Assembly: GCF_020497125.1 (NCBI RefSeq)
Contig: NC_059080.1
Span: 51,773,563-51,837,562, forward strand
Direction: 5' to 3'
DNA from: Mauremys mutica
Taxonomy: Eukaryota; Chordata; Testudines; Geoemydidae
Length of the DNA stretch: 64,000 nt
Shown here: positions 10,346 to 22,600 of the stretch, in pieces
Layout of the letters: each line of letters begins with the position of its first letter
Numbering within the stretch: position 1 is the first letter of the stretch
Notes under the pieces: generated by a model
What the model saw: the letters and a program-made list of their open reading frames with translations, nothing else
The model's database searches: none
Told to the model about the DNA's origin: nothing
Translations under genes and position numbers: made by a program

Positions 10346-11520
10346 ATAGAATCATAGAATCTCAGGGTTGGAAGGGACCTCAGGAGGTCATCTAGTCCAA
10401 CCCCCTGCTCAAAGCAGGACCAAACCCAACTAAATCATCCCAGCCAGGGCTTTGTCAAGCCTGACCTTAAAAACCTCTAAGGAAGGAGATTCCACTACCT
10501 CCCTAGGTAACCCATTCCAGTTCTTCACCACCCTACTAGTGAAAAAGTTTTTCCTAATATCCAACCTAAACCTCCCCCTCTGCAACTTGAGACCATTACT
10601 CCTTGTTCTGTCATCTTCTACCACTGAGAACAGTCTAGATCCATCCTCTTTGGAACCCCCTTTCAGGTAGTTGAAAGCAGCTATCAAATCCCCCCTCATT
10701 CTTCTCTTCTGCAGGCTAAACAATCCCAGTTCCCTCAGCCTCTCCTCATAAGTCATGTGCTCCAGCCCCCTAATCATTTTTGTTGCCCTCCGCTGGACTC
10801 CCTCCAATTTATCCACATCCTTCTTGTAGTGTGGGGCCCAAAACTGGACACAGTACTCCAAATGAGGCCTCACCAGTGCTGAGTAGAGGGGGATGATCAC
10901 ATCCCTTGATCTGCTGGAAATGCCCCTACTTATACAACCCAAAATGCCATTAGCCTTCTTGGCAACAAGGGCACACTGTTGACTCATATTCAGCTTTTCG
11001 TCCACCGTAACCCCTAGGTCCTTTTCTGCAGAACTGCTACCCAGCCATTCGGTCCCTAGTCTGTAGCAGTGCATGGGATTCTTCCGTCCTAAGTGCAGGA
11101 CTCTGCACTTGTCCTTGTTGAACCTCATCATATTTCTTTTGGCCCAATCCTCTAATTTGTCTAGGTCCCTCTGTATCCTATCCCTACCCTCCAGCGTATC
11201 AACCACTCCTCCCAGTTTAGTGTCATCTGCAAACTTGCTAAGGGTGCAGTCCACACCATCCTCCAGATCGTTAATGAAGATATTGAACAAAACTGGCCCC
11301 AGCACCGACCCTTGGGGCACTCCACTTGATACCGGCTGCCATCTAGACATGGAACCATTGATCACTACCCGTTGAGCCCGACCATCTAGCCAGTTTTCTA
11401 TCCACCTTACCGTCCATTCATCCAGCCCAGACTTCTTTAACTTGCTGGCAAGAATACTGCGGGAGACTGTATCAAAAGCTTTGCTAAAATCCAGAAATAG
11501 TACATCCACTGCTTTCCCCT
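10346..11520 (-). mobile_element. CR1 LINE, 5'-truncated, young copy
   Basis: Read on the minus strand the element ends with the CR1-type octamer repeat (attctatgattctat, complement of 10346-10360). Upstream of it is the conserved 3' segment around 'ggtccctTccaaccctgag'. The 5' end is cut inside the reverse transcriptase at 11520, as is usual for CR1. No long poly-A is present, consistent with CR1. The copy is very similar to the one at 54991-56296 along its whole length, suggesting the same source subfamily. Confidence 0.9.
10430..11509 (-). pseudogene. CR1 reverse transcriptase, C-terminal 359 codons, uninterrupted
   Basis: This frame encodes the central and C-terminal part of a CR1 ORF2 protein, which copies element RNA into DNA at the target site. 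Visible RT blocks are [14 protein letters not shown] near residues 3-16, [19 protein letters not shown] near 63-81 and the catalytic FADDTKLGG near 92-100. Further on are 'KDLGVTVD' and the '[15 protein letters not shown]' block, then the typical end '[11 protein letters not shown]'. A full CR1 ORF2 also has an N-terminal endonuclease and about 500 more residues; these are absent because the copy is 5'-truncated. The first ATG is internal to the ancestral protein, so no authentic start exists. There are no stops or frameshifts over more than 1 kb, which indicates youth. Confidence 0.85.
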
Positions 11521-11544
11521 CTGGAGATTACGCCTTCAGCTCCA

Positions 11545-11700
11545 GTGTAGTCTCTCTGTGCTTCAATTTCCCATCTGTAAATTAGGGATAATAGGACTGC
11601 ACTGTTTCATGAGGAGGGATTCATAGATTCATTGATTTTTGTGAGGCTCATTGCATTAAAGACTATGAAGTGCTCTGATACTGCAGTGAGAGTCATAGAT
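11545..11700. repeat. Possible MIR/L2-related tail
   Basis: 'cttcaatttcccatctgtaaa' followed by 'gggataataggactgcac', 'gtgaggctcattgcatt' and 'gaagtgctctgata' resembles the amniote SINE/L2 3' region (reverse sense of the MIR core). The copy is diverged, and the assignment is from memory of the consensus style. Confidence 0.4.
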
Positions 11701-11734
11701 GTGTCGTTAGATGTTTGGCTGTGTGTGTTTGGTG

Positions 11735-12390
11735 TTCTCTCTGTGGGCTGTACTGACTCTAGCCAGATTGCCCCTACAGCAGGCGCTGATCAAACTGGCC
11801 AATAAATCCACAGACCTGGTTTTCAGTGAAGGAACTCAGTCAAGTTTATTTTGACGAAGCACAGTACTAACGCCCTGGCTCAATGGTTACAGGTACACTA
11901 CTACATGTATGTTCATGACAATGGACTGGCTCCATTAACAGTGGGACTTTTGACTATCCTCTTGGCCAGACCCTGACCTCCCCTGAGAGATACCTCTTTA
12001 TACCCCAATACAAACAAGTTATATATTACCCCCTGATGTGGCTAGCTACCACAAGGGTTGCCAATTTTGATTGGATGTATTCTTGGAGATTTCATCACAT
12101 GACATAATCTTTAATTAAAAAAAATAATCTTTTATTCCTGGAGACTCCAGGTCAATCCTAGAGGGTTGGCAAACCCAGCTACCACCCATCACCTTTTACA
12201 TGTTGGTTCGATCAAAACATCTTTGCTTTATGTCAGCAAAGCTTTGACCACTACTTTAGCCCAGGCCTCAGGCCTCAGACCAGGCCTCTGATACAAAGAT
12301 TTATGTTTCAGGCCATCTTCCTACTACAATATGTACTGTAGATAGTATGTCAGGCCATTCCAGTTTGGGAGACTGTGCATCCTGGTTATG
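11735..12390 (-). repeat. Possible LTR-like repeat carrying a short MITE
   Basis: Minus-strand reading would place TATA-like 'ggggtataaa' (complement of 11998-12007) upstream of a poly-A-type signal (tttatt on plus at about 11846). This is an LTR-like order. No TG...CA ends or target duplication were defined, so this is weak. The insertion at 12052-12176 sits inside it. Confidence 0.25.
12052..12176. mobile_element. Short hAT-type MITE, 125 bp
   Basis: An exact 8-bp duplication agctacca flanks the element at 12044-12051 and 12177-12184. The ends read caagggttgccaa ... ttggcaaaccc, an imperfect inverted repeat sharing the 'gggttgcca' core with the 6969-7742 element. No coding capacity. Confidence 0.7.
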
Positions 12391-13623
12391 GAGGATCCAT
12401 TTTTTGGGGGGGTGTGCATGGGTGGGTGAGTGGGTGTTGGTGAGTCTGGAATTGCTGCTCGAACTCAGGAAAAGGTCTTCTACCAAAAATACAAAGGCTC
12501 TGCTTTTCCTGCTGCCTTTTTTTCCCATTTAAAATAATTAAATTAGAGGTTATGGGGGGAAAAAGGAGCTGATGAGGGGGGAGTGTCAGACAGCTCTCCC
12601 TGGGCGGGCTCTTTGCTACCGGTCTCTCTGCACACAACACATCTTTGAAAAATCACCCTTTTTTGTTTTATTTATGAATAAATAATTGCCTTTGTGGAGA
12701 ATCAATCAACTAGCTCTCACTGAACTGACACTTTAAGTGAGCTTGTTACTTTCCCTTTATCCAGCTCTGATTGATGCTTGGCAGAGTTTGCAACTACAGT
12801 CTGCGCTTCCCTCCTCACCCCACCATTCTTCTCCTTAGCTCCTGGCTATAGTCTTTATTTTTGTTTAATTCTCTCCTCTGAGCCAGGGTCCAGGCCTCAC
12901 ACCTAAAGAATGTTTGTAAGCATCAGCCAGGGGCTAGACAGTAATTCCGTGGGATGGGGGGCAGATAAAACCCACATTTAGGGCCATGAAAAATATTTGC
13001 AACATTATTTGGAACCCTTGCTATGTGAGAGTGTCGTGTTTTATTTCACATGAATGAACACAATCCCATTTTGAACAAAAATCCCCGTGGCATTTTGTGG
13101 ATTCTGGCTCAAAATCAGAACTGTTTGTAAGTGACAAGGGGAACCCACTTCTTCTGAAGTGAAAGTATACATTTTTTGTAAATTTCAGACTTCCCAATTT
13201 CATGTGGATGAAGCTCCCATTTGAATTTTTAGGAGTGTTGATGCAAAACAGATGGGCTGATTTGCCAAAAAGGTGACAAGGCTTGACACAGCTGATCTGT
13301 AAAATGATCCAGAGGGGAAGTGTACATATGTGGTTTTGAACATTTTGTTATAATTGGAACACCATCACCTTCCTTCCTTCCTTATGAACTCAAAGGTTTG
13401 GTATATACTGGAAATGACATTCCTTTGCAACTGTGCCAGCTAAGGGGTAATATTATATATATACATATATATATATATATAATCAGTATACCTTATTTAA
13501 TTTCCCAAACCAGAGGAAGCTGCCTCAAAGACCTTCCAGTGCACATTTGGGCATGTTAACACTAGAAAGTTTGGTTGCTTTAACTATACCAGTACAATTG
13601 TGTCTACACTATGGTTTTTTACT
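12391..13623. other. Unclassified DNA with an (AT)n microsatellite
   Basis: An alternating AT/AC tract occupies about 13451-13482. Nothing else in this stretch was recognised. The frames at 12301-12640 are composition-driven. Confidence 0.45.
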
Positions 13624-13631
13624 AGTTAAAG

Positions 13632-13950
13632 CAGGGGTCCCCAATGCAGTGCCCGGGGGCACCATGGTGCCCGTCGGGGCGTCTAAGTGTTCCCGCGTAT
13701 TGGCCGGAGGATGAGCATCTGCCAAAATGCCGCTGACGAGCAGCGTCATCCAGAGGCATCGCCGCCAAAATGCCGCTGATTTTCGGTGGCAACGCCTCTG
13801 GATGACGCTGCTTGTCGGTGGTATTTCAGCGGCGACGCCTATTGATGTTGCCGCTTGTTGGTGGCATTTCAGCGGATGCTCGTCCGCCGCCACAGTCCGC
13901 CATGGCTCGTCGTCTGGCGAGTGCCAGACGAAAAAGGTTGGGGACCATTG
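13632..13950. mobile_element. hAT-type MITE, 319 bp
   Basis: An exact 8-bp duplication agttaaag flanks the element at 13624-13631 and 13951-13958. The ends are caggggtccccaa ... ttggggaccattg, matching inverted at 11 of 13 positions. The interior is GC-rich with repeated 'gatgacgctgc' and 'atgccgctga' modules in both orientations. No transposase. Confidence 0.85.
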
Positions 13951-14290
13951 AGTTAAAGCAACCACATTTTCTAGTATTGACAATTCCAAAGGTAGACTGG
14001 TAGGTCTTTGAGGTAGAACGTTGAGGTCTTGATATGTCTTGTGCCTAGTGCGATGGAGGCATGGTCCTGAGTGGGACATTTAGATGCTGCTGTAAATATA
14101 ATTAATTAGTAATGTTCAGTGAGGTTTATCCAGCTCAGCCCAGTGGAAAGTTTGCAGAAACCAGTCTATTTAACATCCTGTTCTTCCAAAAAGTGTCAGT
14201 GGATTTTTAACAGCGAGGGGTCAGAACCTCGGTTCTACATCTCAGCTGGAAGCTGGCATCCCCAGCAGCATCATGCCTGCATGTGCTGTG

Positions 14291-14885
14291 AATCATAGCG
14301 TTTAAGATCAGAAGGGACCACCAGATCATCTGGTCTGACCTCCTCTATCTCACAGGCCACTCATACCAGCTTCTGCATACTAAACCCAACAACTGAAATG
14401 AGACCAAAATATTTCAGCCCCTAGGGGACTAGACTGTTATGTGCCAAGGCGGAGAATAGGAGGGACTGAGGCTCACAAGTGCCGAAGGCTCACACAATGA
14501 CAGGCAAATGATTAAATGAGAGAGACCTTGATAGTCCTGGCAAATGACCTGCCCTTAGATGCTGTAGAGGAAAGTGCCCCAACCCCAAGTCCCTGCCAGT
14601 CTGATCTGGGGAAAAATTCCTTCCTGCCCCCACATATAACCACTAGTTAGACTCTGAGCATGTGAGCAAGAACCAGCCAGCAAAGCACCTGAGAGAGAGC
14701 GAGAAATGCTCAGTGCCATGTCAGAGCCCTGCCTCATCCCATCCTATGTCCCATCTTTAGCTGTGACCATCCCAGATGCTTTAGAAGAAGGAGATAAAAA
14801 TCCCCACTCCAGAATACATTGTGTGGGGGGAATGCCTTCCTTATCCCTTGCAGGACCCGCCCAGGAAAAAGAGAGAAGGAGAGAG
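14291..14885 (-). repeat. CR1-like LINE 3' end (older subfamily)
   Basis: The plus-strand 5' edge 'gaatcatagcgtttaagatcagaagggacca' followed by 'gatcatctggtctgacctcct' is the reverse complement of a CR1-type 3' end. It is a subfamily different from the young copies. The remaining ~500 bases look like its 3' untranslated region, diverged. No open frame of RT is preserved. Confidence 0.6.
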
Positions 14886-14904
14886 TAACTCATCCTATAT
14901 TAGC

Positions 14905-14985
14905 CAATAGTCTGGTGGTTAGGCCACTCCTCTGAGTCATGGGTGACCTGGGTTCAAGTCCTTACTCCAAATTATTACACACTGG
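14905..14985 (+). repeat. tRNA-derived SINE head
   Basis: 'ctggtggttaggccactcctctgagtcatgg' (given in continuity at 14911-14941) provides an A-box-like segment. 'ggttcaagtcc' at about 14951-14961 provides a B-box. The spacing is that of a tRNA gene, but with no 3' acceptor stem, so this is a SINE and not a functional tRNA. Confidence 0.55.
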
Positions 14986-15770
14986 GTAACTGGCTTTTCT
15001 TGTTTTGACCATAAATTCCATCCTGACTTGAGAACCCTGGATTGACCTAGAAGAAAACATAAAATTGTCACTGATAAAATTTGCAGATGACACAACAATT
15101 GAGATAAAAAGTAATGAGGAGGACAGCTCACTGATACAGAGCGATCTGGATTGCCTGGTAAGCTAGGCACAAGCAAACAATATATCTTCTAATATAGCTA
15201 AATGTAAATGTGTACATCTAGGAACAAAGAATGTAGGACATACTTATGGGTCGGGAACTTTATCCTGGGAAGCAGTGGCTCTTAAAAAGATTTGGAAGTC
15301 ATAGTGGATAATCAGTCAAACATGAGCTCCCTGTGTGACGCTGTGGCCTAAAGGACTAATATGATCCTGGGATGCATAAATGGGAATCTTGAGTAGGAGT
15401 AGAGAGGATATTTTACCTCTGTATTTGGCATTAGTGTGACCGCTGCTGGAATAGTGTGTTCAGTTCTGACGTCAACAATTGAAGAAGAATGTTGGTAAAT
15501 TGGAGAGGGCTCAGAGAAGAGCCCTGAGAATGATTAAAGGATTAGGAAACCTGCCTTATAGTGATAGACTCAAGGAGCTCAATCTATTTAGTGTCACAAA
15601 GAGAAGGTTAAGGGATTCCAGTCTATAAGTACTGTGATAGACCCAGGCCAGTTGGGTACAGCAGAGTAGTCCAGCTGGTTTCCAGGAGGGGAGGATCCAC
15701 AGCTCCAGGATACCAAATAATCACAGGGGACAACTAATGAGATTACAGGAATGGGAGTGAGGTCACAGGG

Positions 15771-18700
15771 CTAAACGAAGGGAACCTGATGGGGACACCG
15801 AGCAGAGAACCCCGACAGCGCCCACTGCTTCTCAAAGGCTTCAAGGGAGCCAGTGGACGCTTCCCAGAGGAACTCTGCCCGGATGCGTGAATGGATGGAG
15901 GAGCAGAAATAGGCCCCACAGTCACAGGAAACCCCATCAGCCAACCTCCTCTCCCTGGTTTTGTAGATGGCCATTTTGTCCAGGGCTAGCGGGAGGTTGA
16001 CAAGAAGATCCCACAACTTTGTGGGGCCACGGATGGGGAGCGCGTAGATGAACAGGTGAGGGGAAAAATGCAACCAAAAACATAATAATATATCCAAGAG
16101 GAGCCGGAATAGAGGCTGCAACCTGCACATCCCAGATATATGAGCGAAAGGGTCTCCCTCACACCGTAAAAAGGGCAGGTGTCCGGAAGGGGAGTGAACC
16201 GTGCCAAGTACACACCCGTGCTCACAGCTCTGTGAAGGATCTGCCAGTTGACATCCTTGGTGGGCCTCGGGACCAGAGTGGAATATAGGCTAGCCAACCA
16301 GGGCTCCTCACCCTCCAGAGGTGGCAGAAGGTCCCTCCACTTAGTGTCGGGGTGGGACGCGAGGGGAGCACATGAAGGGTGTGGAGCATGAGTGTGTAAA
16401 AATGTTTTCGTGGTGCGGTCTGGAACCAGACTGGCCGTAACTTGTGCAGCCAGCTCACGATAAAGGGTGGGGAGGCCTGGTATGTCCACGGGGCAGGGGC
16501 CCAATGAAAAGGTCAGGAGGGCCTGGGGTGGAGGGTTGGGAGGTGTACCCTCTCGCAGGACCTGGTCGAGGAAGACCCGAGCAGTGGGCGGTAAAGCGGC
16601 CCTCACCTCCTGAAGTACGTGCTGGGGAGTACAAGGTCTGGAGAGCCCCATGAGCTGAGCGAGCATCAGGGAATCCAGCCAGTCTCTCCAGTTGTAGTCC
16701 AGGAGGTCTCCGACTCTGGTGACTTCTGCCAGGACCAACCTCTGGCACACCAAGGGGGACTCCGCCACCTGTCCATGGAGCCGGAGGTTGTGTAGCAGGG
16801 GCTCCACAAGGAGATCCACCCCCTTGGCGGCCACCATGGACCTGGTGTCTGAAACCAGTTTCCAGGTCCGGAGGAGGTCCTGGTAGAAGACCAGCAGCCC
16901 AGAGAGGTCTTGAGGAAGACTGCTCCAATGGAGATAAAGGCACTGCCAGTTGTATCGCAGCCCTCGGAGGCGGCGGAAGAGGGTGTGTGCCAGTACGCTC
17001 CATGCCGGACTCCCTGCACCATAAAGGAGCCTCTACAGGGCCTGGAGGCGGAAGACATGGACCTGAGTGCACAGGCACTTCAGGCCCTGTCCTCCCTCCT
17101 CCAGGGGTAGGTAGAGGACCCCTGCAGAGACCCAGTGCACTCCTGGCCAAAAGAACTCCAGAACTGACTTCCGGAGGTTGGCCAGGAAATCCGGAGCCTG
17201 GACCAGGGTGTTGAGCTGGTGCAAGAGCATGGACAGGACTAGCTGATTGAGCATCACTGCTCTTTCTTGGAGGGAGAAGCGCCAGAGTAGTCCTGTCCAT
17301 CTCTGGAGCCACTCTACCACCCTGTCCTCTAAATCGTGCCAGTTCTCTGGCGGAGACAGATGCGTGGCAGAAAGGTAAATGCCAAGATAGAGTAGCGGAT
17401 CTGCGCTCCACCAGATGGCCTGAAGCGCGGGTGGGAGGGAGCTCGCCTGCCACCCGTCCCCGACCACCAGGCCAGAGCTCTTGACCCAGCTGACCCGGGC
17501 GGAGGAGGCCGCCGAGTAGACATCCTGGCAAGCCTCCACCTGCACCAAGTCACCTGGGTCCTGGACAACGAGGAGCACGTCATTGGCGTACGCCGACAAG
17601 ACCAGCCGCAGCTCCGGCTCCTGCAGCACCAACCCCTCAGCCTCCAGCGGAGGAGACAGGGGAAGGGCTTGATCGTCAGAGCGTATAGCTGGCCCAAGAA
17701 GGGGTATCTCTGCTATACTCCCTGCTCGAAGCTGACCAGCTCAGCCAGGGTCCAGTTGAGCCTGACCAGACACTCCACAGAGACGTACAGCACCTGGAGA
17801 AAACTCACACAATCAGGTCCCAAGCCAAATGCTCGCAGAGTGCCCAGGAGATACCCATGGTCCACCCTGTCAAACACCTTCTCCTGATCCAGGGACAGAA
17901 GGGCGAACGACAGACCATCCCTACACCCGAGCTCCAAGAGATCCCTGACCAAATAGAGATTCTCAAAGATGGTACATCCCTGGACAGTGTAGGTCTGGTC
18001 TGGATGGACCACATCTGCCAGCATGGACCCCAGCCACAGTGAGATGGCCTCGGCTACGATTTTGTAGTCCGTGCTGAGGAGCGAGACGGGATGCCAATTC
18101 CGTAAGTCGTGGAGGTCCCCCTTCTTCGGCAATAAGGCAAGCATGGCTCGCCTGCATTAAAGAGGGAGGACCGCGCTCTGCAAGGACTCGGCCCAGATAG
18201 TGACTAAGTCTGGGCTGAGGATGTCCCAGAACACACGGTAGAACTCCACGGTCAGCCCGTCCACGCCTGGAGATTTATTGGTGGGCATGCAACAGAGGGC
18301 TTCCAAGACCTCGGCCAGAGTGAGAGGTAGCTCTAGCCGGTCTTGGTCACCCGTGCTGACCGTTGGGAGTCTGTCCCAGAGCACTCTGCAAGCATTAGAA
18401 TTGGTTGAATCTGGGGAGAAAAGGCCTGTGTAGAAGACCCTGGCCCTCCCGCACATCTCCGCCGGATCCGTGAGGGGGTGCCATCCTCCGCCAGGAGGCA
18501 GGTGATGTGCTTCTTGGCCCCCCTCTTTTTCTCCAGGGTGTAGAAGAAGCAGGAGCCACGATCCATCTCCCGAAAGAGGCAGATGCGGGATCAAACAAAG
18601 GCAGCCCGATCCCGATGGTCCTCAAGGGCCCAGAGCTCCTCCCGCTTCTCCTGGCATGCTCTGCAGAGGGATGGATCCTCGGGCCTGGCAGCCAGATGCC

Positions 18701-19660
18701 TCTCCAGCTCTAAGACCTCCTATTCCAACTGCTCTATCTTCACATCTCTCCATCAGCTGGTGCCCCGGGTGTAGTTGCGGCAGAAGAGCCAGGTGCGCAC
18801 CTTCCCCAGGTCCCACCACCGCCACGCTGAGGGAAAGGCATGCCTTTGCCCTCACCAGACCAGCCAGAACTCCCAGAAGGATGCCACGAAGCCCACATCC
18901 TCCAACAAGCTGTTATTAAAGTGCCAATAGGCCAGCCCCGGCCTCTCTGCACAGTTGCTAGGTGGTGGTCTGAGAACAGGGCTGGCCGGATGCTGGAGGA
19001 GTGGGCCCGTGAAAGGTGGCAGCGTGAGAAGTAAATGTGGTCTAACCGGGAATGGCGCGACCGATGGGCCTCCACCTGGATGAAGGTGAACGTCGAGACG
19101 TCGTCCGGGGGGTGGTTGCGCCAGACGTCCACCAGAGAGTGATGGTTGACAATCTCCTGGAGGACATCTGCAGCGGCTGGGCACTACTCAGTCCCCAAGT
19201 GGTCCTGCTCCTCGAGGGTGGTGTTAAAGTTCCCGCCCAGGACCAAGCACTCGCGAGGATCTAGGGAGCCAAGGAAGGTGGACGCCTGCTGATAGAAATG
19301 CAGCTGCTCTGGGCCCGATGTTGGGGCATAAATGTTGACGAGGTTGACCATTAGCCCCTCCATGCAGACCCAGAGGTGCAGCAGGCGGCCCAGCACAGCC
19401 TCAGCGACCCCCAGCACTTCGGGCTGTAGGTCAGGGGAGAACAGGGTGGCCACCACAGCCGAAGTGATGGTGAGGTGGCTAAAATAGACCCCATCCCCCC
19501 ACTCCAGCTGCCAACTTGCTTCGGCGACTGGAACCGTATGGGTCTCCTGCAGGAAAACCACAGAGTACTCCCCATCCTGAAGGAAGGAGAGCCCCTGGCA
19601 CCTGCGGAGACCCATCCTACAGCCCCGGGTGTTTAATGTTGCGAAGATGATAGGTGCCAT
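15771..19660 (-). pseudogene. Tx1-like LINE ORF2: AP-type endonuclease plus reverse transcriptase, decayed
   Basis: The endonuclease starts at 19660 with MAPIIFATLNTRG, then VVFLQETH, then VNIYAPT, then VLGGNFN (residues about 1-145). The frame then shifts, and RLDHIYFS and FSDHHLATV follow in 19132-18740, the usual end of the nuclease. The RT region runs from 18594 (NKSPGVDGL) through 18144-17713 (HPVSLLSTDYKI; ALLSLDQEKVFDRVDH) to 17632 (LSAYANDVLLVV). The C-terminal part is 16837-15771. The nuclease normally has GD before FN and the polymerase has YADD; here these read GGNFN and YAND, so both catalytic aspartates have become asparagine. Together with several frameshifts this makes the copy inactive. 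Confidence 0.75.
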
Positions 19661-22600
19661 GGCGAGGGCTGGGGGGGATCCTCGCCAGCAGGGATGCTCA
19701 TGGCCCCTGTTGGGCCGCGCAGCAAACCATGACCTACCCCGTAGGTGAGCAAGGAGTCACAGAAGCTGTGGGCCCACTGGTAGGCCGAAGCAGCCTGCCT
19801 CCCGGTCCCTTTACCCTCCCCAATAATGGCCCTTACAGCCCGGAGGATTTGATAAAAGTCCCCCCAGAGCTGGAGAGCAAGCTGCACATTGTTCCGGGAC
19901 CCACGGGCATCCTGGAGAAACTCTCGCAGCTCCTCTTGCTGCCTATCGGGGGGCGGGGTTACAGGCCCCTGGATGTCCTCTAGTGGGGCCTCTGTTGAAG
20001 CCCCATGGCCTACTGAGATGGGCAGACAGGGGATGGACCCCTGGCATGGCACCCAATGTGCCAGCGCCACGCGGCCCGCCTCAGACCCCGGCTTAGTGGG
20101 GGGCGGCGGAAGGAAAATAGCAGTCCCTAGGGGGTCGGAACAGGGGAACACAAAGTCTGCTCCCTGGGGGTCATCCTCCGGGAAGGGCAAGGAGACAGTC
20201 CCAGGGGTGCAAGAGCAGCACGGGAGGGGGAGGGGAGAGGGCAGGGGTCAGGATCAGGGTTGGGGAGAGGGACAGAATTGGAACCGGGGGTCCTGGCAGC
20301 CAAGCTACCGGGGGATGGCACCTCTTGGTCAGGCTCAGGGGTCTGTGGAGTGGGAAGGGAGCCCTTGACGATACTGGGCTCGCGCTCCAAGGCGGGTGTT
20401 GTGGTCAGAGCATCAATAGGTGGAGAAGCAGCAGTGGGGCCCGCCCCCAGGAAGGAGGTCGGCTGCCCTGCATCAATGAGGGATGTTCCTGATGACCCAG
20501 GTCCCGGCCGCGTGGCACTGGCTGTTGCCTCAATAGGCTCAGCAGCCATTAGTGGGGGGCCATCTGTGGCTGGGCTGGTGGAAGAGTCCAGGGGTTCCTC
20601 AGAGGTGGGAGCAGAAGTAGCGGTTAGGGGGAGAGAGCATGGGGAAGGGGGGGCTGGGGTGAGGTCGCCCAGATCCAGGCCCACTGGCAGAGGGTCATCC
20701 TCCCCTTGAGTGACTGGAGTCAGACCCAGGGCCTCGATCTTCTCAAAGATGGAGGGGAAATCACTACCCACCACCCCGGGGGACCTCCTTATCGGCGCCC
20801 AAAGGGAGTCTCACCTCAGGGCATGCAGGGAGGTCAGGTAGCAAGGGGGCAGGAAGGGTTCGATTGGGAGGGGTCCCCCAGGGAGGGACTCCAGAGGAGG
20901 GGCAGTGCTACCCTCCATTGCTGCCATGTCATCCCCAGCTGGCTCTAGCAGATAGGATACACCCGGGGGCAAGGCAGAAGACTCGGTGTTGGTGGCCCCC
21001 TTCCTGGTTTTTCAGGGGGCCTCCACATCAGATGGAAGGAGCAGTGCTTGAGTCTTCTGCTTTCCCCGCTTCCTCTGTACTTGGACCCAGCCCTCCATGG
21101 CATCTTCTGTGGGCTGGTGGACAGGGGGCGGGCGGGGGGGCAGGGCGGTGGCACTGGAGCTCAGGGAGCTAGTGGTGGGGCTGCATGGGGGAGGGAAGGT
21201 TCACCCTGGGGTGAGCCCTCTCTTACGCCCGGCGGTAATCCCACCGCACCCTCCTCCATAGGCCCCGCCAGACTACATGCAGCGGGGTCAGGCCTCTCCC
21301 AGTCATCTGGGCGCGCTGGGGGACGTGCCCCCAGCACCAGAGCGGGAGCAGTGGTGGACTGGGGAGGAGGAGTGGTGCCTCTGGGTGCCGGGCAGCCAGG
21401 GGCACCGGTGATCATTGGGCCGGCGCCATGCCGGAGCTCAGGGGTCCTGGATGCTTCTCTGTGTCGGGCCAAGGGGCGGTCCCTCCGGACATGCCCCATT
21501 GCCTGGCAGAGGTAGCACTGGGCTTCCCCAATAGAGTAATGCACCCGGTAACGGGCCCCCTGGTAAGGGACTAGAAAGGACCCCTTGAGCGCCTCTCTGT
21601 CATGTGCCGCTGGCAGCAGTTGAAGCTGCACCTGCCAGTGGAACAAGAGGATGTGACGAAGGGTGGGGTCTTTGCAGCCCAGCGGGAGAGGGATGACAAC
21701 AGAGATCAGTTTCCCCAGGGCAGAGAGGGTGGGTAACAGGGCGGCATTAGGGAGGAGCGGAGGGACGGAGGTCAGAACCATCCGGACACCCAGGTCCTCC
21801 AGTGGCTCCAGGGGGATAAAAACGCCCCTCACCGCCAGGACCTTCTCCACTGCCTCCTTGGCAGCAGCCTCCAATGCCAGGAAGAAGACGACCTTCTCGT
21901 ACATTTTGGAGGTCACTATGATGGCCGTGGGCCCCACCACCCTCGCCAATGCCTGCACGAAGGTCTCCATGTGGGGCGAGGGGGCACCAGGAAGCAACGG
22001 ACACCATGCTTCCTGATCAAGGTGGGAAAGGGGCCCCAGCTGCCAGAGATAGTAGCAGAGGTGGTGGCCAGGAGAGATGACATAGCAGCAGGTGGGGTAG
22101 GGGGCGCCACCACCCGGGCGTACGCCCTGGGGGCAGAGAGAAGGGCACCCGCAGTGCTGGTGGAGGGAGCAATGCGGAGGGACTCCCCGGCCAGTGGCGG
22201 GGCTGCGGTAGAGGGGGCAGTCCCTGCCATGGAGGGCCTAGCCTTTTTGGCAGGGCCCTTACACTTCTTTTTTCCTTGGCCTTTCCCGCTGGCTGGGGGG
22301 GCTCCCCCAGAATCGGACGGGGCAAGGGACGTGGCAGCAGTGGAGTTCACCCCGTTGTCCGCCATTGCCAGTGCCCCAGTGGGGGTGATAGCTGGTGGTT
22401 TGGAAGTGGCGGTTGAGGTGGAAGCCACAGGGGATGATGGGGGGCAAGTGGACGAGGGACAGTGGGGGCTGCCCGAGGGTCCCACCCGAATTATCCCCCA
22501 CCATAATGAGCAGAGAGAGAGGACAGACACCGGGTGTGGGGGGAGGAGGGGAAATGGGAAACAGGTTGACCACTCCTCCCGGCTAGGCTGCAGGCAGAGG

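Noticed and set aside
13609..14079. 156-codon minus frame at 13.6-14.1 kb
   Set aside because: It spans a MITE and both flanks across the 8-bp duplications, so it cannot be an ancestral gene.
14905..14985. Functional tRNA gene
   Set aside because: A-box and B-box-like segments exist, but there is no acceptor-stem pairing or terminator. A tRNA-derived SINE is the better reading.
16455..17531. 358-codon minus frame as a real protein
   Set aside because: It is a GC-bias shadow of the Tx1-like ORF2, overlapping the recognisable RT and C-terminal frames (17033-17632 and 15986-16837), and has no motif of its own.
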